NCBI GenBank assembly: GCA_029204225.1
Contig: CM055109.1
Location: forward strand, 5,089,053 to 5,153,052
DNA length: 64,000 bases
DNA from: Diphasiastrum complanatum
Lineage: Eukaryota; Streptophyta; Lycopodiopsida; Lycopodiales; Lycopodiaceae
Direction: 5' to 3'
In this document: piece after piece, positions 56,958-64,000 of the stretch
Layout of the letters: each line of letters starts with the position of its first letter
How positions within the stretch are numbered: position 1 is the first letter of the stretch
Notes under the pieces: generated by a model
Databases searched by the model: none
What the model was told of the DNA's origin: nothing
Seen by the model: the letters and a program-made list of their open reading frames with translations, nothing else
Position numbers and translations under genes: made by a program

Positions 56958-57427
56958 TGACAAGCTTGTAAGCAATTGCATCATTGTGTCTTGATCGTCT
57001 ATGACAGATCCGACAACGGCCATTTGCTTCAACAGGTTCTTGAATTGGTTGATGTGATTCTGCAGGGAATCACCATTCGCCATCTTGAGGGAGTAAATTT
57101 TTTTTCTGAGATGTAGCTTGGAAGCTATATCTCGCACTTCGTATAATGTGCTCAAGATGTCCCTGACTTCTTTGGATGTTTGGGCTTCAGATACGTAACC
57201 GATCTGAGTATCTGAATATTGAGGATGATTAGCGTGAACGCTTTGCCATCCTTCAGCTTCCATGTGGCAATTGCTGCGTCGTCAGCTTCCGGTCTCCCTT
57301 CTGTACCTGTAACAACGTCATACAATTCTTTAGCCATTAGCACTGTTTTCATCTTGAATTTCCACAGATGGTAATTGGCTCCATCAAGCTTGTCCATGAT
57401 AGGACTGGTTTTCCCTTGGGAATCCAT
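56958..57427 (-). pseudogene. Copia B gag (N-terminal)
   Basis: ATG at 57427 gives MDSQGKTSPIMDKLDGANYH, then KMKTVLMAKELYDVVTG, a copia UBN2 Gag. After a frameshift near 57245 it reads RKKIYSLKMANGDSLQNHIN and DTMMQLLTSL. It is cut by the copia A insertion and resumes at 51289. Confidence 0.87.
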
Positions 57428-57570
57428 GTGGAAGATTAGTCTAGGTGATAGGAATAATTATCAGTGACTTAAGTATGAAATTCTAGTGTTAAATTACAGA
57501 ACAAGAAGACAATTACTCTATCGGCTAGTAGAGTCTTGTTACTGTGGAAGCTTATCAGGCTACAAGAATA

Positions 57571-57582
57571 ACTCTAATACCA
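57571..57582 (-). promoter_or_regulatory. Copia B primer-binding site
   Basis: Minus strand TGGTATTAGAGT is a two-base variant of the Met-tRNA primer site, adjacent to the LTR end at 57583. Confidence 0.75.
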
Positions 57583-58936
57583 TGTGGGGAAAGAGGGGTG
57601 TGAAAAACAAAAATAGCTCGAAAAGAAACGAACACGAAAAGAAGTGAACTCGAAACTCGAAAAAGAAACGAACTCGAATGAAAAGTGTTCATGCACAACG
57701 GAATAAGCTACTCACTCTTTTCTTAGACATGACTACACCTATCAGACTCGAACAGAACGTTAGTGATAGAAATCACATTCAATATGATTACGTAGCCAAA
57801 CATTAAGCAACAAAACATCAGAAAGATAATTTGTCGTGAACAGCCAGACAAATTATTAGTCGCGAAGATCTAGACTGAGCTCGTCAACTGATAATCAGTC
57901 TCGAATTAGTCGCGAAAGACAAGACTAAATAGTAGTCATGAACAACTAGACTAATAATAATTAGCGAAGAGCAGACTACCAGATTAAGCAATGAGAAAGT
58001 CAGACAAAACGTAGAAAAGCATTGCAATATTGACATGAATCTGAACGCAAAACAAACAGAGCTGTAACCAGATTAAGTATAGTGAAATATACAAGTCAAT
58101 AATAAAGGTGAGCACAAGACAATAGTGGACAAAACCGCGTGCTTCGCAAAGCTAATCCAATTTGTAAAATGGTGATAAGCCTATTATTGACAATACAAAT
58201 AATCGATGCACAAAAACATCTACTTTGTCTATCTCTGATACGTTTCTAATGCTATTTTTTTTTGTTGTTTATTGTTTCTTATCTTATATTTGAATACGCA
58301 GATGGTATTCAATATATACATAATTTTTACAAGTGTGCAGATAAAGAAAGTACAAAGTGGATGTGTTGTCTGTGGGAGATCGTGGGTGGCTACTGTTATT
58401 GTCAAATCTGATTGCGCAGTTGCATGGGATGAGCATGAGAAGGCCGCGACGTCAGCCTTCGCGAAAAATAATGTTGGTGAAGATGCGAAAAACGCGACAC
58501 TCTGACAAATGCCTTAAAAACTAATATACATGGTACCTTAAACTACGAAGGGAACCTTTGGCATTTATAGGACAATGTCGTCTTTTTTGTCTTTTTCGTT
58601 TGTGGAAATTCAATTGTATTTATGCAGACAGTCACGTTTTATTCATCTGTCTTATTTTATATGTAAATATGTAGATTGTGCGACAACACAAGAAAAATAC
58701 AACAGCATGAGTGGAGGCACATTAACATAGGATTTAAGGAGAGTAGAGGAAATAAATCCAACAAAGGTGTCCAAACAATCAGGAAAACACTGTCACAGAT
58801 TCTTTTGTATTTGTGCGGACTGATAGAAAACAAGTGTATTTCTGTAGAGTGTGCGACCATACAAGTATTTACAACAGCTGCTGAATGGATCTAGATTAGT
58901 AATGAGATAAGGGATGGAGAGGATAGAAATCCAACA
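57583..58936 (-). repeat. LTR shared by copia C (3' side) and copia B (5' side), about 1.35 kb
   Basis: On the minus strand the LTR starts TGTTGGATTTC (58936), directly after the copia C polypurine tract AAGGGAGGG, and ends CCCCACA (57583) directly before the copia B primer site. One LTR thus serves both internal regions. TCGCGAA-type motifs (57830-57960) resemble those in the copia A LTR. No gene is visible inside; the ORF at 58272-58505 is unconvincing. Confidence 0.65.
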
Positions 58937-59294
58937 CCCTCCCTTAATCTGGATTCTTGAATGCCCTGATTTGGAAATTTAATATAGCACAAAAATTCTT
59001 GTGTGCTTCCTGATTCAACCCTTTTGTAAATATATCAGTTGTCATGTACTAGGTTTTACAAAATTTTAGACTTACCTCCTTGTTGAGTATTTTGCTCATG
59101 ATGTAGTGGTACTTAACCTCGATGCGCTTGCTCCTAGAGTGAAATATAAGATTAATCGCTAATGCAATGATTTTCGTCTGAATAATTGTTGGAGCAGATT
59201 GTCTGAGACCAATATCAGACAACAAATTTCTCAACCAAATTATCTCTTTGGTAGTTTGAGAGGCTGCAATGTATGTTGATTCTGTAGATGACAT
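58937..59294 (-). pseudogene. Copia C RNase H C-terminus
   Basis: SSTESTYIAASQTTKEIIWL corresponds to the copia RNase H motif (STEAEY). A stretch equivalent to DIFTKGL follows before the polypurine tract at 58937-58945. 59550-59359 continues the RNase H upstream part in degraded form. Confidence 0.8.
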
Positions 59295-59729
59295 TACAAA
59301 GGAGGTTTGTTTTCAACTGTTCCATGATATTGGACCATTATTGAACAGGATGACAAATCTAGAAGCCCATCTTCTGGTGTCGATATCGCTTGTCCAATTT
59401 GCATATGTATATCCATGAAGTGGATGATCCGACAATACCATGGCAGATACAAAGGTCAATAGTAGCTCGTACATATCTGATTACTCTAAACAGAGTTCTC
59501 CAATGGATCATACCAAGGTTGGCCATGTATAGGTTTGAGGAGCTATGCAAGATCGGGCCTGGTAGAGATCATTGCATACATCAGGGATCCAATAGTTGAT
59601 TGATATGGATATCCCTTCATTTTGGCCTTCTCCTCATTGGTTTGAGGACATTGCTCCTAGATAATTTTAGACTGGGTCCATGGGATTATGTACAAAATTG
59701 CAATTCGTAAAATTGAATTTTGTCAAAAA

Positions 59730-60437
59730 TTATAGAAGTTGGGTGATATAGAAAAGTCTTCTGCCTCTGTCTCTATGGATCTGAATCCCAAGACAGTAAT
59801 GCGCTTCTCCCAGATCTGTCATTTCAAAATCTTGGGATAACATCCTCTTAGTGTCCTTTGTCAGTTTGATATTGTTGCTGAATAGCAACGTATCATCTAC
59901 ATAAAGTGTCATGATGACAAAGAATTGATTAATAGCTTTGAAATATACATTACAGTTTGTAGAGCTTGGTTCGAATCCATGATCGATCAAGAATATGCTG
60001 ATTCGACAAAACCATGCTCTGGATGATCGTTTCGGACCGTACAAATCTTTGTGGAGTTTGCAAACCCGATCTTCTCTTCCATTAAGGATGTAGCCTTCTG
60101 GTTGGATCATGCAAATGTCCTCCTTAATAACTCCATTGACTCGAGAATGATGTTTGTACATCCGTCTGGTGTACCTCAAGATCTGTTGTAGCAACATATG
60201 ATAGTAGCAGTTGAATGGAAGTATGCTTGACAACCGAGCTAAAATTTTAAAGTAGTCGATATTGGAAATTTGTGAAAATCTCCTTGCCACGAGTCTAGCT
60301 TTTCTTCTATCGATATTGCCGTCTGTTTTGTATTTGATTTTAAAGATCCATTTGTAGTCGATTATCTTTTTGTCTATTGGCAGCTTGGTGACAGTCCATG
60401 TGTTGTTCCTCAGTAGTGAGTTGTACTCCTTATCCAT
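59730..60437 (-). pseudogene. Copia C reverse transcriptase
   Basis: 235 open codons contain KWIFKIKYKTDGNIDRRKAR, CKLHKDLYGPKRSSRAW, TLYVDDTLLFSNN (catalytic YVDD) and DLGEAHYCLGIQI. A segment around the fingers/palm (HMLLQQILRYTRRMY) is scrambled by compensating frameshifts, so the enzyme is dead. It is related to copia B. Confidence 0.88.
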
Positions 60438-61006
60438 TGCTTCTTTCCAGAGATCTGAATCGGCCTATGGCATAGCTTCCTCAGATGTGGTTGGATCCTT
60501 AATAAAGTAGTCAGCGAACTCATCAGTGTATCGAACAAGCTGAGTTCAAATTCTTGTTGATCTCCTGGTTGAAGTTTCTGGTTGCGAAATTTGACTTTGT
60601 GTCGACCGGCTGCTCATGAGTTGCAGCTTCTTCGTTTTCTTCTGGATCTGATTGTACAGAGTGACTTACGGAAGAAATTAATATAGTTTCTCAATATGTA
60701 TCAGTTGTCAGGATATAAATTGTAGACTACATCTGATCCTTGACCTTCAAATCAATATGTTGGACTAGTCTCCTTCTTACTGTGAAGAATAAAAAGCCAT
60801 CCAACTTGTCTATAGGGGTTGATGAGGAAAATCATCTTTCTTGTGCATTTACAAGTTGTAAATATCATTCTCTGGCATGTACAAACTCGAGCCACATGAC
60901 ATGCACAATGTCTAGATGGTCATATTTGAGCTATATTCACTTTGTTCCATTGTATATATCAAATGTATGTAGATTGAGCACATGGCCTTGTAGATTAGGG
61001 CGAGTT
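60438..61006 (-). other. Decayed copia C integrase-RT linker
   Basis: No clear frame. Position between the integrase and RT of copia C and a KQWI-like segment near 60440 suggest the linker, heavily mutated. Confidence 0.4.
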
Positions 61007-61577
61007 TGAGTTAGCTAGATCTAGATTTGTAGACATGCATAAAAGTAGATGACATGCAAAGTCAATTAGAGTGCATGCAACATGCAAGTCAGTATACATG
61101 TTCTACTTATGTCCATTTCATCTAGGGAAGTCACATGCAAGACATGCAAATATACTAGTGGACACATGCATGTAGTTTTGTACATATCTAGTTGAGAATT
61201 TGACATTTGGAAAAAGTAGGTAGAAGTTAGGTGCAATTTCAACATGCAATCTGTTAGGTGTCAAGACGGTAGTGGTTTACACTTGATTAGGTGTAGGATA
61301 TGCATTGAATGCTAGTACTACGACAAATTTGGGCTCTCCTATATATGTACATATGGTTCTCATTCATTTGAAGAATCAAGCTTTGGTAATGTCATAATGT
61401 CAAAATTGGATCTCATTCTATTTTGCTTATTTTTTATATTCTCTCTCTAACTCGAGTAGAAGGCATTCTTCATACATTGTTTTGCTTATGTATTCTCTCT
61501 ATTGTGAGGAATTAGTATTGCTTTGATCTGTAGCATTCTAGATTGTGCTCTAGCCTCAGATCTATTGGTAGATTACA
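61007..61577 (+). mobile_element. Solo LTR inside copia C
   Basis: TGAGTTAGC...GATTACA is 571 bp with TG...CA ends and a TATA-like CTATATATG near 61339. It is flanked by GAGTT (61002-61006) and GGGTT (61578-61582), a 5-bp target duplication with one mismatch. No second LTR or internal part is visible. Orientation is inferred from the TATA box. Confidence 0.55.
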
Positions 61578-62005
61578 GGGTTGCTGTACAGGTAATTTGT
61601 GTGCCACCACAAAGCATGGTACTGATCATTCACACATTTCTTGTGGTTCTCCACACGTGTGACACATTCGAACACTCTTAGGTTCTTCACATAAGGCTTA
61701 GAGCCTGTCCACACCTCATGGGGTGTCTTGCCTGAAAGGGCCTTGGTCGAACATCTGTTCTGGATGTAAGCTGTAGTGGAGACAGCTTCGGCCCAGAAGC
61801 TCTTGGACAGCGATGCATGCGCTAGCATACATTTGGCTGATTCAACTAGGATACGGTTCTTCCTCTTGGCTAAGCCATTAGACTGAGGACTGTAGAATGA
61901 ATTGCTACTCAATGCCTTGGCTTTGGTAGTACTCCTTAGACTCAGTAGAGATGTATTCTCCACCATTGTCAGACCTTAAGGCCAAAGGTACTGTAAGATT
62001 GTGGT
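61578..62005 (-). pseudogene. Copia C integrase
   Basis: ALRSDNGGEYIS (around 61985-61950) is followed, after a stop, by SPQSNGLAKRKNRILVESAK, SLSKSFWAEAVSTTAY and KTPHEVWTGSKP, the core and C-terminal integrase including the catalytic Glu region. It is truncated to the right near 62005 and broken by the solo LTR to the left. Confidence 0.88.
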
Positions 62006-62099
62006 TCCAGCATGATCAATTCAGATTACTATCAAAGGTCTTATATGTTCCTAAACTCTCTACAAATCTGTTATCAGTAAGTAGAACATAAGGTAGAAT

Positions 62100-63655
62100 T
62101 CGGATCTAATCAATGCAAAATTATTGATAGGAGTGATAAGATCCTTGCACTCGACAAGAGTTACTTATATGGATTGGTACATTGTTATTCTGAGTCTAGT
62201 CAAGTCTTGAAAACCTCTGTTTTAGTCAATAAAACATTACTATGACATCATGACTTAGGAGACTTGAAGTATGCATCTGTTTTGAACATGTCCAGACAAT
62301 CCACGGTTCTTGATCTCGACTATCCTTCTGGTAAGGTCGATCTCCCTGTATGTCATAGCTGCATCTTTGGAAAACAGACTAGGATTTCTTTTAGGTCAAA
62401 CCATAGACATGCAACAAAAGATCTGTAGATATTGTTCATACACATATATGTGGACCTATGCAAACTCCTTCATTGCTAGATGCAAAGTATTTCATTACCT
62501 TTATTGACGAATTCTCCATAAGAACAGTTGTTTATTTCATTAAACAGAAACTCGAGGCTTTCATCAAATTCAAACAATTCAAAGAGCGTGCTGAGAATCA
62601 AATTGACAAACGAATCAAAGAATTGAGGTCAGATAATATGGAAGAATACATCTCCATCGAATTCAAGGAGTATTGCCTTAACAACAACATTGAGCAACAA
62701 TACATTACCTCCTATTTGCCTCAATCAAATGGTTTTGCTAAGAGAAAGAACGTAACTTTAGTTGAATCAACAAAGTGCATGTTATCACATGCGACACTTT
62801 CGAAGTGCTTTTGGGCTGAAGCTATTTCAACAACAGCCTATATTTAGAATAGATGTCCTACTAAAGATCTCTCAGACAAAATACCATTCGAAGTTTGGAC
62901 ATGTACTAAATCTTTTTTTATCAAACCTACGAGTTTTTGGATGTATTGCTTTTGCGCAGATACCTCGTGATCTCAGGAAGAAGCTCAACTTCCAGAGTAT
63001 CAAATGTGTTTTCATCAGCTACACTACTTCAGATCAAGCCTACAAGTTGTTCAATCCCATCGAGTCGAAGATATTCACTAGCCGGGATGTCATCTTCATC
63101 GAAGATCAGTTTCAAGACCTCAAAGGAAAGGGCAGTCCCCATGTAGCCGACCTATCAGATTCTTCTGACACTTTGAACTTTCCAGTTCTGCAGGCGATTA
63201 TTCCTATTGAAGGTCCAAGCTCTTCTACTTTTGATGAATAACATCATAGTAGCTATGGACTATTGCACCAAATGGGCTTAAGCAAGAGCTGTTCGCAATG
63301 CTGACGCTCGACAAATCAGAAGATGATGATGTTGCAGATTAGCAACTACAGTATGATGGAAATGATCAACTTCCTCTATTACCCAAAAGATCATCAAGGA
63401 CTAGCAGACCACCTAATCGGTATATCGACGAGTCTGCAGCTTACCTTGTTTAGGAACCAACGACTGTCCAAGAGGCACTCGGATAGCCTGATTCAGATCT
63501 CTGGAAAGAAGCTATGGATAAAGAGTATTCATCTCTTATCAAGAACCAAACATGGACAATTGTCAAATTACCTGCTAGCAGAAATGTAGCTGATTGCAAA
63601 GGATATTCAAAGTGAAGTACAATGCATATGGAAGCATCAACAGCAGAAAGGTGTG
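62100..63655 (+). pseudogene. Copia D fragment: integrase to RT start
   Basis: The pre-integrase zinc region (HHDLGDLKYASVLNM, CHSCIFGKQ) is followed by HICGPM, YFITFIDEFS, ELRSDNMEEYIS (GGEY lost) and LPQSNGFAKRKN. A frameshift near 62840 follows, then LRVFGCIAFAQIPRDLRKKL and TSRDVIFIEDQF (62762-63241). The RT start (KEYSSLIKNQTWTIVKLP) is near 63510-63570. Homology ends near 63655. It lies head-to-head with copia C, and the integrase genes are similar. Confidence 0.87.
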
Positions 63656-63839
63656 AAAGATTCAACTAGTTTCATCCATTTTGCTATATTTCCATATTTG
63701 GCATATTGAGGCCAAAACTTGTTTTAGACTTAGAAGTTGACTTTTCAAAGTTCATTGGTCTAAATTTCATTTGAATAAACATTTTTTGAAAGTGTGGGAA
63801 AGTTAGAATGCAATTTTGAGTAGATTCAAATTTGTGTTA

Positions 63840-64000
63840 TTGCTAACCAAGTTAGATGTGTTGCAAGGGAGCAAATTTCTATTCAAGAGGTTTGGCACAA
63901 AAGGATGGGACACCTCAACTTCAAGTCATTGGAGGTAATGGCAAGGAAAAAGATTGTGATTGGTCTTCCAAGTTTCGTAAGTGATTTATACATGGTTTTC
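63840..64000 (+). pseudogene. Copia E fragment, pre-integrase domain at window edge
   Basis: VWHKRMGHLNFKSLEVMARK followed by IVIGLP is the copia gag-pre-integrase domain. It continues past the right edge, so its completeness is unknown. Confidence 0.75.

Overview
The window looks like nuclear DNA of a land plant with a large, transposon-rich genome. Evidence: Ty1/copia elements primed by initiator Met-tRNA (TGGTATCAGAGC next to the LTRs), Ty3/gypsy elements, hAT transposons with BED/DUF659/hATC domains, GT-AG introns, and one spliced TPR gene of a plant-type family. The very long introns and an L1-like LINE unlike the usual flowering-plant type hint at a gymnosperm, fern or other non-angiosperm. 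That is an inference; the sequence does not settle the species.

The only convincing host gene is on the minus strand. Seven consecutive coding exons (38565 down to 16675) join with fully consistent splice phases into about 380 residues of a TPR protein with a coiled-coil segment. One intron between them is about 16.2 kb. Both ends of the gene seem to be missing: the last visible exon probably splices on towards a site beyond position 1, and the 5' exons are not identified (38.6-45 kb).

Region by region: 0.85-2.8 kb, a decayed minus-strand LTR element; 4.5-8.5 kb, a truncated minus-strand gypsy; 8.46-16.4 kb, a plus-strand hAT (hAT-1) broken by a copia LTR fragment (9.2-9.6 kb) and by a young, nearly complete copia with target duplication (10053-15448). 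From 16.7-38.6 kb lie the TPR exons. Their introns hold tandem duplications, palindromic hAT ends, two related old LTRs, a 5.2-kb LINE placed directly after the 3' tail of a related LINE, and a second hAT (hAT-2, about 29.8-36.0 kb) with a long minus-strand transposase pseudogene. From 38.6-46 kb is mostly unassigned intron or promoter sequence with local duplications. From 46.4-64 kb is a nest of LTR elements: a gypsy 5' part, copia B and C in tandem sharing one LTR, copia A inserted in B, a solo LTR inserted in C, copia D facing C, and the start of copia E at the right edge.

Almost every transposon ORF is interrupted. The exception is the young copia, whose 1213-residue ORF is intact up to the RNase H region. 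The most interesting signals are non-coding: clusters of GC-rich palindromes with a different core per cluster near hAT sequences, a LINE 3' stem-loop with a compensatory base-pair change between two copies, an array of alternately oriented short motifs in a gypsy leader, and an internal duplication of the DUF659 block in hAT-2.
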